Below, piece after piece: positions 26,758 through 36,500 of a stretch of 64,000 nt of DNA. Each line of letters opens with the position of its first letter. The stretch's first letter is position 1. The DNA comes from an uncultured Cuneatibacter sp. (GTDB lineage Bacteria; Bacillota; Clostridia; Lachnospirales; Lachnospiraceae): the NCBI GenBank assembly GCA_934234215.1, contig CAKQHB010000006.1, forward strand, positions 1 through 64,000, in the 5' to 3' direction. Under the pieces are notes generated by a model. It saw nothing but the letters and a program-made list of their open reading frames with translations, made no database searches and was not told where the DNA came from. The position numbers were made by a program, and so were the translations under genes.

Positions 26758-26787
26758 ATTATAGCATGAGAGGGCTGGAAGATGCAA
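26758..26787 (-). promoter_or_regulatory. promoter of the EAL/LytTR/kinase operon
   Basis: Minus strand: TTGCAT (26787-26782), 18-nt spacer, TATAAT (26763-26758), 55 nt before the EAL start. Confidence 0.6.
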
Positions 26788-26885
26788 CGGAGGAGGGAAA
26801 AGAAAAGCGCTATTTTCCGAAAAAACGGGTGGTGCATGGGCATTATGCCCGCGGTAGCCGCGGGAAAGTTTTTACAAAACCGCCT

Positions 26886-26915
26886 TTGAAAATGATTTTA
26901 AAATCATGGTAAAAT
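26886..26915 (+). promoter_or_regulatory. promoter of the manganese-exporter leader, with palindromic spacer
   Basis: TTGAAA (26886-26891), 18-nt spacer, TAAAAT (26910-26915). The spacer contains the perfect 16-bp palindrome ATGATTTTAAAATCAT (26892-26907), well placed for a repressor. An additional CCCGCGG-TAG-CCGCGGG hairpin (26848-26864) lies between this and the divergent promoter; its role is unclear. Confidence 0.55.
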
Positions 26916-27040
26916 ATGTATATAGATGGAAGAATACGCACAAGGAGGAAAAGGCTGCATCAGGCAGTGGCATTGAGCTGAGAGAAACCCGTTGACAGGC
27001 GCAATTTAATTTGATACGATGTATCGAGCAACTGAATATT

Positions 27041-27136
27041 CCATGAGGGAGTAGTTAGCACGAGTGTGTGGTTTGTCAACATTCTGATTATAATGAAAAC
27101 GTATAGTCTGGCAAATCTTAAATAATGAGACTCATG
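27041..27136 (+). ncRNA. yybP-ykoY (Mn2+) riboswitch
   Basis: Conserved pieces are visible: GAGGGAGTAG (27046-27055) and GTCAACAT (27075-27082). Closing stem P1 pairs CATGAG (27042-27047) with CTCATG (27131-27136). It lies upstream of an UPF0016 exporter, the usual partner. The 3' P1 strand is also part of the following terminator, giving a clear switch. Confidence 0.8.
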
Positions 27137-27192
27137 TATATCGATGAGTAGTGTGTGATGCACTGTTGATCGATATACATGAGTCTTTTTTA
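27128..27192 (+). terminator. riboswitch expression-platform terminator
   Basis: AGACTCATGTATATCGAT (27128-27145) pairs perfectly over 18 bp with 27169-27186, followed by a run of T (27186-27191). Because CTCATG is needed for P1 of the aptamer, aptamer folding and termination exclude each other; metal binding should therefore switch the gene on. From here to 27400 I see no gene; 27193-27400 is plain leader. Confidence 0.88.
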
Positions 27193-27400
27193 CTCTGTAG
27201 GAAAATTGCTTCGCAGGCATCGCGCTGCGGCGGAAGAGAATTTGTCGCTTTGCGAGGATTGCACTGCAGCAAAAAGAAGTTTTGCGGCTAACGAAACGAG
27301 TATGGAGCGTAGAAAGGGGGATAGCATAGATTTACAGGATTCACGATACGATAGGTATGGCAGGAATGAAAAAATCGGAAACGAAATGAGGTATTAGACA

Positions 27401-28090
27401 ATGTTATTATTTTTGAAAGTATTTATCACGGAATTTATCGCAGAGATGGGTGATAAAACGCAGCTCATGCTGATTGCTCTTACTTCAAAGTATAAGTTAA
27501 GAGACATTATTTTAGGAACTGCAGCAGCGATCTTAGTACTGAACGGACTGGCAGTTCTGGTAGGCGGACTTGTGAGTGAGTTCATTCCGGAGTGGCTGAT
27601 CAAGACCATCGCTGCGCTCGCATTCCTTTATTTTGCGGCATCCACGATTGCCAGAGATGATGACGACGAGGAGGAAGAAGGCGGCAAGACAAAGATTAAA
27701 TTTGCACCGCTTGCTGTCTTCTGTACCTTCTTCCTTGCAGAGCTTGGCGATAAGACACAGCTGACCGCTATTACATTTGGTGCAAATGAAGGTATGAGCT
27801 CCGCATTTCTCGTATGGATCGGATGTTCTTTGGGACTTTTTGCAGCAGATATGATCGGAATGGTGATCGGCTATCTGCTAAAGAGCAATAGCCCGGAAGG
27901 ATTGCTGAACACACTTGCATTCGTAATCTTCTCGATCTTCGGTGTGTACACACTGTATCAGGGACTGAAATTAATCAGTGCAGATGTCTGTCCATTCCCC
28001 GTGCTGCCGATTTTGATTGTTGCAACGGCAGCGTTTGCGGGGCTGTGTGTCTGTCTTTTCCTTAAGAGAGAGAAGAAGAAAAAAGTGTGA
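27401..28090 (+). CDS. UPF0016/GDT1-type manganese exporter (MneA-like)
   Basis: 229 aa, six predicted membrane helices in two repeats. Each repeat carries the family signature E-x-G-D-K-[TS]: ITEFIAEMGDKTQLML and FFLAELGDKTQLTAITFG. An acidic loop (DDDDEEEEGG) separates the halves. Family members move Mn2+ or Ca2+; control by a yybP-ykoY riboswitch points to Mn2+ efflux in this case. ATG 27401 has GAGG about 9 nt upstream. Confidence 0.9.
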   Translation: MLLFLKVFITEFIAEMGDKTQLMLIALTSKYKLRDIILGTAAAILVLNGLAVLVGGLVSEFIPEWLIKTIAALAFLYFAASTIARDDDDEEEEGGKTKIKFAPLAVFCTFFLAELGDKTQLTAITFGANEGMSSAFLVWIGCSLGLFAADMIGMVIGYLLKSNSPEGLLNTLAFVIFSIFGVYTLYQGLKLISADVCPFPVLPILIVATAAFAGLCVCLFLKREKKKKV

Positions 28091-28119
28091 TTTTTTGTTT
28101 GAGATAAGTTGAAACAGCC

Positions 28120-28380
28120 GAGCGCCGCATAAAAGCGGCATGCTCCCGTAAATTTATGTGTTCTTGTAACTTCATAGCTGGGCTGTAGGGAAAAGATCCA
28201 TGTTCCGCCTTTTTTCTGCTTCGCCTGTTGTTTTCCTTTGCCACACGCGGCTAACTCGTCCGTTGGACTCAGACAGAGCCGCTTTCGTGGCAGGAAACCA
28301 CAGGCTACGCGACGAAAAAGAGGCAAGTCACACGGCTTCTTTTCCCTATAGCCCGGCTATTCTTATGAATACACAAATTT
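28120..28380. repeat. GC hairpin plus about 230-bp imperfect palindrome
   Basis: First a hairpin with GCCGC/GCGGC arms (28120-28145). Then the large palindrome: AAATTTATGTGTTC (28150-28163) with GAATACACAAATTT (28367-28380); TAGCTGGGCTGTAGGGAAAA (28175-28194) with its complement around 28339-28359; GCCTTTTTTC (28207-28216) with GAAAAAGAGGC (28314-28324); TGCCAC/GTGGCA and GGCT/AGCC near the centre. The central part shares GAGCCGCTTTCG with the palindrome at 12.2 kb. No credible gene. Confidence 0.7.
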
Positions 28381-28427
28381 TGTTGGAGTAGCCTGCTCAG
28401 ATTGCCTTTCGAGAGGTATTCGTGAGC

Positions 28428-28536
28428 GGTCACTTTGACACGAAAAGGGATAGCAGTTGCAGCGAAAAGAAAAGCATTGACGAAGCAGAAAGAATCTTTC
28501 AGTTGCATCTGATATCCCTCTCGTGCTAAAGTAACC
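28428..28536. repeat. about 110-bp imperfect palindrome
   Basis: GGTCACTTTGACACG (28428-28442) and AAAAGGGATA pair with TATCCCTCTCGTGC and TAAAGTAACC (to 28536) with a few mismatches; inner arms GAAAAG/CTTTC. Placed 35 nt before the methyltransferase start, so it would be in that gene's leader if transcription starts upstream. Confidence 0.65.
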
Positions 28537-28570
28537 ATATCAAAAGTAGCAAAGATTTGGAGTGACGCAT

Positions 28571-29728
28571 ATGGCAGAAGAATTACACCAGGCATTGCAG
28601 AACATCCTGCGTGCCGAGACGAAGAAGATTATCCTGAGCAACGCCCAGAAGGAGGCTGAATACCGAAGGATCGAGATCGCGCAGAAGAAGTCCGATTATC
28701 AGATCAGTAAATATACAGAGAAGCAGGTTTTTCACGAAAATTGCACGCTGGCGCAGGTGCAGGCTTTTTGTGAGAAGGCTCTGGAGGGGGATTTCCGACA
28801 GGCGAATATTTGGGATGATGCATTTGAGCATCAGGTGCGCATCAGCAAGAAGGGCGCGTGCAGTGTGAGCCGGAGACGGCTGCAGGAGGCGGTGAAGCTG
28901 TCTTCCGAGCACAACCGCAAGAAGAATTACAAGCTGCAGGAGGGTGAGTCGATCCCGCCGCTTGTGGACATGGGCATCTTTACGAAGGAAGGACGCATCG
29001 TGCAATCCATGCAGGACAAGTTCCGCCAGATCAACAAGTTTATTGAGATTCTGGAGGATGCCATCAGCCGTTATCCGCAGAAGGAATGGAATATCATTGA
29101 TTTTGGATGCGGAAAGTCTTACCTGACGTTTATCGTGTACTATTATCTGCATGAAAAAAAAGGATTGCCGATTCGGATGACCGGTCTGGATCTGAAAGCG
29201 GATGTCATCGCAAAGTGCAATGCCGCAGCGAAAAAGTATGGCTACGAGGATCTGAAATTCGAGGTGGGGGATATCAATGGCTATCAGTCCGATATGCCCA
29301 TCGACATGGTGATCTCGCTGCATGCCTGTGACACAGCGACAGACTTTGCATTGTTTAATGCGATCAGTTGGGATGCAAAGGTGATTTTGTCGGTCCCGTG
29401 CTGTCAGCATGAGCTGTGCGGACAGCTGGAGAGTGAGACGCTGCCGCTGGTACAGCGCTATGGCATCGTAAAAGAACGGACCGCGGCGTTGTTTACCGAT
29501 GCGATCCGTGGAAATCTGATTGAAGCCTGCGGCTACAAGGTGCAGCTGTTGGAGTTTGTGGATCTGTCCCACACACCGAAGAATATTTTGATTCGGGCGA
29601 CGAAAGCGCCGGTGGCAGATGCACACAAAAAGAAAATGCTAGAAGAGGTTCGTCAGATGTGCGACTGCTTCGGATTTGATCCGATGCTGCGAAAGCTTCT
29701 GCGGGGCGCGGGGCGCATCAGCGAATAA
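28571..29728 (+). CDS. class I SAM-dependent methyltransferase (Methyltransf_32-like)
   Basis: 385 aa. N-terminal 150 residues are helical and basic (SRRRLQEAVKLSSEHNRKKNY), suggesting nucleic-acid contact; then a Rossmann domain with motif I IIDFGCGKSYLTFIVYYYL, LTGLDLKADVI and ISLHACDTATDFAL. The HACDTATD and SVPCCQHEL segments are typical of a family related to GSTCD-type and presumed RNA methyltransferases. Substrate unknown. ATG 28571 has GGAG about 9 nt upstream; GTG 28562 is in frame. Convergent with the next gene, overlapping it by 11 bp. Confidence 0.8.
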   Translation: MAEELHQALQNILRAETKKIILSNAQKEAEYRRIEIAQKKSDYQISKYTEKQVFHENCTLAQVQAFCEKALEGDFRQANIWDDAFEHQVRISKKGACSVSRRRLQEAVKLSSEHNRKKNYKLQEGESIPPLVDMGIFTKEGRIVQSMQDKFRQINKFIEILEDAISRYPQKEWNIIDFGCGKSYLTFIVYYYLHEKKGLPIRMTGLDLKADVIAKCNAAAKKYGYEDLKFEVGDINGYQSDMPIDMVISLHACDTATDFALFNAISWDAKVILSVPCCQHELCGQLESETLPLVQRYGIVKERTAALFTDAIRGNLIEACGYKVQLLEFVDLSHTPKNILIRATKAPVADAHKKKMLEEVRQMCDCFGFDPMLRKLLRGAGRISE

Positions 29729-31319
29729 CAATGCAATTTTTGCCGGTGCGTTTCGCTTCATAGAGGAGCGCATCGGCAGCACTTAAATAGTCGTCAAAAG
29801 ATTTGCCCTCCGGCGGCAGATAGGCAGCGCCGGCAGAGATCGTCACGATCTGAGATACGGAAGAATACAGATGTGGAAGCGCTGTTTCTTCCAGTCGGGC
29901 ATAGAGCTGAAGGAAAACGGCATTTAGATTTTCCGGTGTCATGCCCACTGCCAAAAACATAAATTCATCGCCGCCGTACCGCCCAAACTGCAGGCGGCTT
30001 GTTGCAAAGTCCAAAAACAGATCGGTCAGCTGTCGGAGCACTTCATCACCGGCTAGGTGTCCGTAATTATCGTTATATTCTTTGAAATGGTCTACATCTA
30101 ACAAACCGACCGCCAGCGGTAGGTTGTGATTGATCGCAAGCAGCTGATTTTCCTGAAACAGCACCTGAAAATATCTGCGGTTCCACAGGCCGGTCAGCGT
30201 ATCCTTGTTTGCAATCATCATCCATTTTTGCGCGTCGTGGAACTGCCGATTGCGCTCTGCGAGGTGATGGATCGATTCACAGTTTGCCTGACGGGAGCTG
30301 GATTCGTTTTTCTCAAGAAGTGCGATGAGCTGATCTCCGGCGGCGCGGATCTTTTTTGGATCGGTTTCCGCGGAAGTCTTCCAGCGCAGCTTCAGAACTG
30401 CGATCTGGCAGGCAGGAGAGCAGTTGCTATTTTGAATCTGATTCCACAGCGGATCTAATTTTCGAGAAAATTTCAGATCATAATGTTCAAAAATAAATTC
30501 TCCGAGACGGACAACAGAAGGGGCATTTTCTGCCCGAAGAGGAGAACTCGTAAAAGCTTCGCACAGTGCATCGAGACAATCAGATACTTTGTCAAATGCA
30601 CCGGTCAGCAGCAGATATTTTGTTTTTACAATATAGTATGTCGTCATATCCCAGGAAGAATCGTTTTGCTCTGTAAGCAGCTCGTCCGCTTTGTGAATGC
30701 AGGCAAGCGCTTCATCGGACTGACCGAGAGACAGCAGGACGGATGCAGTCAGCAGTCGGTTACTGATCTGGCAATGAAGCTGAAAGAACGGAAAATCGTC
30801 AGAAAAACTTAATTCCTCCCAGCTTTCTTTTAACTGATCCAGTGCGTAGGGATAATCCTGCAGTGTATTATAAACATCGGCAAGATTATGTCTGGCGATG
30901 CCGCAGTAGATGTGAAAATGGTGCTCTTCGGCAAAGCGAAGCGCCTTTAAATAATAATCGGTGCAGGTCTCGTAAGCGGCGTTCTGATGATAAAGATTGC
31001 CAAGAACGATGCAGGCGGAGATGTAGAGTTTTGGGGAATCCGAATGTTCAAGATAGAGCATCGCAAGCTTCAATTCTGTGATCGCAGCTTCAAACTGGAG
31101 CTGTAAAAATGCCAGCTCACCGAGATAGTGGTGGCAGGCGCCCAGCAGCGTGACGTTATGGTGAGTTTCCGCGTACCGGGAAAGTTCGACACAATAAGTA
31201 TGCGCCCGTTCCGTATCCGACAGGCGGCTCAGACGCAGCCAGTTTACTTTTTCTGCAATTTCAGGTTCCAGATCCTCAGTCCAGTTTTTCATAATTTCAA
31301 GATGCCCCCAACACAGCAA
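29718..31319 (-). CDS. TPR-containing diguanylate cyclase (GGDEF)
   Basis: About 533 aa, no signal peptide or membrane helix. Residues 20-370 are helical TPR-like repeats (for example LGELAFLQLQFEAAITELKLA, LGNLYHQNAAYETCTDYYLKALRFAEE). C-terminal GGDEF domain: NKDTLTGLWNRRYF at its start and YGGDEFMF active site, so it is probably active in making c-di-GMP. Start uncertain: TTG 31319 has GGAAGGA at 8 nt; ATG 31292 has only a distant G-run. With the EAL gene 3 kb away, it gives both arms of c-di-GMP turnover in this region. Confidence 0.88.
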   Translation of the reverse strand: MLCWGHLEIMKNWTEDLEPEIAEKVNWLRLSRLSDTERAHTYCVELSRYAETHHNVTLLGACHHYLGELAFLQLQFEAAITELKLAMLYLEHSDSPKLYISACIVLGNLYHQNAAYETCTDYYLKALRFAEEHHFHIYCGIARHNLADVYNTLQDYPYALDQLKESWEELSFSDDFPFFQLHCQISNRLLTASVLLSLGQSDEALACIHKADELLTEQNDSSWDMTTYYIVKTKYLLLTGAFDKVSDCLDALCEAFTSSPLRAENAPSVVRLGEFIFEHYDLKFSRKLDPLWNQIQNSNCSPACQIAVLKLRWKTSAETDPKKIRAAGDQLIALLEKNESSSRQANCESIHHLAERNRQFHDAQKWMMIANKDTLTGLWNRRYFQVLFQENQLLAINHNLPLAVGLLDVDHFKEYNDNYGHLAGDEVLRQLTDLFLDFATSRLQFGRYGGDEFMFLAVGMTPENLNAVFLQLYARLEETALPHLYSSVSQIVTISAGAAYLPPEGKSFDDYLSAADALLYEAKRTGKNCIVIR

Positions 31320-31442
31320 AGAAAATGTCCTTCCCGCCAGTTTATTTTGGCTTGATTATAACAGATGAAGCGAAACTCTGCAACGAAGAAATCGGCAAAA
31401 GCTGGAAAATCCCGTAAATATAACCGCAAAAAACGATAAAAA

Positions 31443-31471
31443 TTGACGAGTGTGTGCAGGACAGGTAAAAT
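31443..31471 (+). promoter_or_regulatory. promoter of the Wadjet operon
   Basis: TTGACG (31443-31448), 17-nt spacer, TAAAAT (31466-31471), 40 nt before the jetA start. Confidence 0.65.
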
Positions 31472-31510
31472 AGAAGCATTGAATGAAATGGGGTGAAGCA
31501 GGTGAATCGA

Positions 31511-32926
31511 ATGGATCGCATTCCAAAAGAGTTTTACAAACTTTTCGCAAGTAAATATATGAATTATTACATCCGTTTTCTGGTGGCGTTATACGAGGAG
31601 AGCAGCAATTCCTACTCCGTGCTGGGATTGACGGAGGAAGAGGGGCGGACGATCATCAATGAACAGCTGGCGAAGACGACAATCGACTGGAGCGAAGAGC
31701 GGCTGGATGAAGAGGGCAGTCTGCTGACGCGAGCGAACATGGCGGGCGTGTGTCTGAACCATTTTGAAGACTGGGGCTGGCTGCAAAAAGAATACGATGA
31801 AAAGCTCAACTCTTATGTGATCTCGTTCCCGGATTACAGCCAGTTGTTCGTGGAGCTGTTTCAGAAATTGTACAGCGAGGAGGACAGCGGCGAGAGGGAG
31901 AGCGTGCTGGCGGTGTACAGCTATCTGTTTACTTACAACGCCGACCGGGAGAAAAATCCGGAGATTTTGAAGAGCGCGTGGAAGACATCCCGCAATCTGG
32001 TGCAGATGCTGGCATCCATGCAGGAGGGCATGCGCAGTTATTTTGACGAGCTGTCGAGACAGCGGGAATTCCGCGGCATTCAGGAAGTGCTGGTGCGGGA
32101 GATCAATAACAGCGACAGCAAGAAATATGCGATTTTGACGACCACGGACAGCTTTTATCGCTACAAGGAGGCGGTGAAAGAATTGATCGATCAGAACCTT
32201 GTGGAAAATGATCGCAGAAAACAGGAATTTGAGGAAAAGGCAGCAGAGCTGGTGCCGGAATCCCTGGAGGCGGTGCGCAATCAGCGGAACATGGATCGCT
32301 GCACGGAAGCGATGGAGCTGCTGGTGCAGATTGAGCGGGAGTTTGACCGTGTGGAGCGCCGTTATAATAAATTGATTGAGCAGAAGACGGTATTTGCCAG
32401 CCGTGCGGCGGCCCGCATTCGCTATATTTTGCAGGAAGGCAGTATGGAAGAAGACCAGACCATCATACTGGTCAATCTGCTGGCGCGAAGCGACAAGCGA
32501 GAGGAGATTGCAGAAGAATTGGCGGAGCGAATGCGCATCAGCACGCCGTATAGTGTCATTACGGAGAAGAGTCTGTATCAGCACAAGGAGCAGAGCGGCA
32601 GAGAATTTCAGCCGGCTGCGGTGGCGGGAGATACTGCGGCTTCCGGAAAGGAAGATCTGGGCGATTTCGTATTGAAACCGTTGTATACCCGAAAAGAGAT
32701 TCGGGATTTCCGAAAGAAGAATGAGAAAAATGGCGTCTTTCATGTGGATGCGGACAGCATCGCATCGGTAGAAGATCTGGAAAAGCTGTTCTTTGTCTGG
32801 CAGGAAGCGACGGAGCGGGCAGAGGAAGCAGCTTCGCAGAAGATTACGGTAGAGGAGGAGCAGCGGACAGCGTCCGGACTGACATTCTCGGCATTGACGA
32901 TCGAAGGGGGAAAGGAAGAATGGTAG
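31511..32926 (+). CDS. jetA: Wadjet type II JetA (DUF5716)
   Basis: 471 aa. First gene of the four-gene condensin-like plasmid-defence operon; corresponds to the MukF/MksF-type kleisin. N terminus DRIPKEFYKLFASKYMNYYIRFLVALYEE is typical of DUF5716 JetA, followed by a winged-helix-like region and long helices (YKEAVKELIDQNLVENDRRK; RIRYILQEGSMEEDQTIILV). The C-terminal part LYTRKEIRDFRKKNEKNG probably contacts JetC. ATG 31511 has AGGTGA at 5 nt; in-frame GTG codons at 31493 and 31502 are possible. Stop overlaps jetB by 7 nt. Confidence 0.85.
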   Translation: MDRIPKEFYKLFASKYMNYYIRFLVALYEESSNSYSVLGLTEEEGRTIINEQLAKTTIDWSEERLDEEGSLLTRANMAGVCLNHFEDWGWLQKEYDEKLNSYVISFPDYSQLFVELFQKLYSEEDSGERESVLAVYSYLFTYNADREKNPEILKSAWKTSRNLVQMLASMQEGMRSYFDELSRQREFRGIQEVLVREINNSDSKKYAILTTTDSFYRYKEAVKELIDQNLVENDRRKQEFEEKAAELVPESLEAVRNQRNMDRCTEAMELLVQIEREFDRVERRYNKLIEQKTVFASRAAARIRYILQEGSMEEDQTIILVNLLARSDKREEIAEELAERMRISTPYSVITEKSLYQHKEQSGREFQPAAVAGDTAASGKEDLGDFVLKPLYTRKEIRDFRKKNEKNGVFHVDADSIASVEDLEKLFFVWQEATERAEEAASQKITVEEEQRTASGLTFSALTIEGGKEEW

Positions 32927-33585
32927 GTTATCTGGAAAATCTTTCTGTCACAGAGGCAGAAAATGTCCGAAAAGCGATTCGCGCACTGTTTCGGCAGACT
33001 TGTATTTTGCAGACAAAATATGATCCGGCGACACTGACACCGCGGGACAATCCGATGTTTGAGCTGTGCATGAAGCACAGAGGATTTATTGAGGATTATC
33101 TGTCGGTGCTGGACTGTGAATTGAAGTACGATGCGCAGGAGCATGTCTTTCGAATCGTTGGTGAGGGAGTGAAGACGGAGCGTTTGAGTCTGACGACAAC
33201 GCTGATCGTATTATTAGTAAAACTGATCTACCGGGATAAAATTCTCGGAGAGGGCTTGCAGGCACCGATCACGACATTGGAGGAGATGCGTCGGTATGGC
33301 AGAGAGACGAATCTGCTGCCGGACAAGCTGACCGCGGGCGAATGGAAGACCGCGTTGTATCTTATGCGTGTGCATCAGATGATCGACGTTCCGGGCGAGG
33401 TAAAGGATGTGGAAGACACGACACCGATTTATCTGTACAGCACGATCAATCTGTATTGTTCCTCGGTGGATATCAATGAATTGGCAGAGCAGTATCGCGA
33501 GGATGCAGCGCAGCTGCAGGAGACCGGAGAGGAGGAGAACCGTGAAGCAGTCGAAGAAGATTTTTACGAGAATGCTGATCAATAA
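32920..33585 (+). CDS. jetB: Wadjet JetB (DUF4194, MukE/MksE-like)
   Basis: 221 aa. MksE/DUF4194-type subunit that bridges the kleisin and the SMC-like ATPase. Typical segments are VRKAIRALFRQTCILQ, FIEDYLSVLDCELKYDAQEHVFRI and LSLTTTLIVLLVKLIYRDKI, and an acidic C-terminal tail (EETGEEENREAVEEDFYE). Start ATG lies within the end of jetA; end overlaps jetC by 44 nt when the GTG start of jetC is used. Confidence 0.88.
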   Translation: MVGYLENLSVTEAENVRKAIRALFRQTCILQTKYDPATLTPRDNPMFELCMKHRGFIEDYLSVLDCELKYDAQEHVFRIVGEGVKTERLSLTTTLIVLLVKLIYRDKILGEGLQAPITTLEEMRRYGRETNLLPDKLTAGEWKTALYLMRVHQMIDVPGEVKDVEDTTPIYLYSTINLYCSSVDINELAEQYREDAAQLQETGEEENREAVEEDFYENADQ

Positions 33586-36500
33586 CTGGGGCGGCATCAG
33601 TCACAAAGTGCTGGAATTTCATGAATATGTGAATCTGTTCAGCGGAAAGAGCGGTTCCGGAAAATCAACGGTCATGGATGCAATCCAGGTCATCCTGTAC
33701 GGCAGTACAAACAGCAATTTTCTGAACAAAGCGGCGGACGATGCGAAAAACCGCCGAAGTGTCCTGAGTTATCTGCGTGGTGCGCAGAAGGACGGCAGCT
33801 ACAACCGTGACGGGCAGGATTTCTGTGCACAGATCGTATTGGAGATTTTGGACACCGGTACAAAGGCATATACTTGCTTTGGTATGGCGTTTGAGGTAGG
33901 AAAAAATGACGCGGACATCCGCAATTATAAGATGTTCAGTCATTCCGGACGATTGCCGGAGGATGAATATCTCGTGGACCGCGTGCCGTATTCCATCGCG
34001 CAGCTGCGGACATTGATCGAAAAGAGAAAATTGTCCGGCGACAATCGGGGCAGAGGCGATGTGAACCGCATTTACCCGTCCAGAGAAGCGTATTTGAACA
34101 CGTTGTATGATGTTATTTTGGGATACATCGAGTCCGGACGTTTGATGACGATGGAAAAGAGCGCCATCGCGTTGCGGATGACGAATGGTACGAGCCAGTT
34201 CATAAGGGATTACATGTTCCCGAAGAGCAAGGAAGATACGATCACCGCCATCAGTGACCAGCTGGGGGCATACCGCGAGATCAAGGAAAAAGTCGAGGAT
34301 CTGGAGCATCGCATTACACTGCTGCAGGATATACAGAGCAGCCATGTACGTTTGCAGACAACGCAGGCAGACATTCTGAAAAATGATGCGATCGTCCAAT
34401 ATCTGGACATTCGCAATACAAAGGATCATCTGGAGGGACGGGAGCAGGAGCTGCAAAATATTGAGGAGCAGCGGAGTCGTCTGCAGGCGGAGAAGGAGCA
34501 GCTCAGCATCGAGCAGGAGGCAGATCAGAACGCCCGTATCGAAGTGGAAGCGAACTTAAAGGGCGGCGATTACGGTCAGAAAAAGCAGGAGCTGGAGAGC
34601 TGCCGCAGAGTCGGAGAATTGTTAGCAGGCAACAGCCGTCAGTGGCGCATGCTGCTTGCTGGTCTGAAAAAATGGGATGAGGACGAGATCGTAACGTCTT
34701 ATGTGAGCAACCGTGCGCTGCAGCTCATCACAAGGTTTCAGGAAGGCGAGGTCACGGAGAGTGGCTGCGAGGAATTGCAGAGTCGCCTGAAGGAAGCGAG
34801 AGAGCAGGTGGAGGAAGCGCTGCAGGAAGAGGAGACGCGCCGGAGAGAGACTGCTGCAGAACTGAAGGAGAAGCAGGAGATTGCGGAAGATCTGAAAAAC
34901 GACCGCAAGCCATACAGTGCGGAGCTAAAGCAGGTGCGCAGTCTGCTGGAGCAGGAGCTGAAAGCAAAGTATGGCAGGAAAGCTGCGGTATATGTATTTG
35001 CGGACCTGTTTGATATCACCGGTGAAGAGTGGAAGGACGCCATCGAAGGTCGCATGGGTCGTCTGAAATACAGCCTTGTAACGGAGCCGACATATGCGCT
35101 GGAGGCAGCGCGATTGTTCCGCCGCATCAAAAAAGAGGAGATTGACCTGATCAATACTGCCGCTATCGAGCGGGATCAGCCCCAGGCGGAAGAAGGCACA
35201 TTGTATGAAGAAGTCAAAGCGGCGCAGCCTTTTGTGGATCTATGCCTGAAACGGTATTTGGGACGAATCAAAAAGTGTCATACCGTGGAAGAATTGAATG
35301 AAGTGCGGGATGGCGTGACGCCAGACTGTTATTCTTACAGCAACTATCTGTTCCGTCATCTGCGGGAGAAGGATTATACCGTTCGCGCCTGCATCGGAAC
35401 GAAGGTTTCCAAGGCGAGATTGCAGGAGTTAGAGGAAGAGATCACCGTCTTACAGGAAGATCTGAGAGAGCGCATTGCGACGATCAGCAGTTTGCGGGCA
35501 GCGCAGAGCTTTGAACAGTTGAATCAGGAACCGGAGCAGATCTTGCAGCTTGCCGGCGCAGCAAAAGAGCTGGAGCGCAATTATGTACAGCAGACAGAGC
35601 TGGAAAAGGAGCTTCGCAAGCTGGAGGACGGTACGCTGGTTGCCGGTTGGAAGAAGCTGCAGAAGGAACTGAGTGAGCGGATGACGGAGCGTCAGGATGT
35701 CCTTCGAATCACGGATAAAAAGATTCTGGAGCAGACGGAAGCAAAGGGGAAAGTTGAGGGTATGATTTCCAGTCTGAAAAATTCGCTGGAAGAGCAGGAG
35801 AAGAAATATACCCCGTCTACTGAGTTGGAAGCACAGGCGGAGGAAGAGATCGCGCAGTCTTCCTGGAGCCGTTGCAAGAACAGCCGTGTGCAGCTGCAGG
35901 AAAGATTGAATACGCAGTTGGAAGCAGCTGAAGCGGAAAGAGCACAGGCACGGTCTGCATTTAACCGAGAGTATCCGGCATTTGGTTTCACCGGTCTGGA
36001 AAAAGAAAATGATGTGTATACAAAAGAGCTGGAGCATTGTCTCAATGATTTCGAGCCACAGTATAAGGCGGATTTCCAGAAGCAGTGCGATCAGGTCTAC
36101 CACAGTCTGCGGGACAATGTCATTGCAACGATCCACGGCGATATCCGTGCGGCAAATCGTCAGGCGCGAGACATCAATCGTCTGTTGTCGAAGATCAAGT
36201 TTTCCGACAGTATCTATCAGATCGAGATTCTTCCGGCGCAGAACGCAAACGGGCAGTTTTATGACATGCTGATGGCGGAGGAGCTGGACAGCAAGGTGAT
36301 CGATAATGCGGGCATTGATGGGCAGATCAGTCTGGGCGACGACCTGTTCTATCAGAAATATGAGCAGAAGATCGCGCAGCTGACGGAGAAGTTTATGCCG
36401 CCCCGCGAGGAAGACGCAGCGCAGCTCAAGCAGCGTCGTCAGGAAATGGAGCAGTATGCCGATTACCGCAATTATCTGACGTTCAGCATGTATGAGAAGG

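Noticed and set aside
26848..26864. CCCGCGG-TAG-CCGCGGG hairpin followed by T-rich sequence, terminator-like
   Set aside because: No gene lies upstream on the plus strand that it could terminate; it sits between two divergent promoters, so only a structural or operator role is possible and there is no further evidence.
26970..27010. Stretch with GCTGAGAGAAACCC resembling part of a TPP riboswitch
   Set aside because: The remaining conserved parts (CCTGATCTGG and GCGTAGGGA) are missing, and the downstream gene and yybP-ykoY elements give a better explanation.
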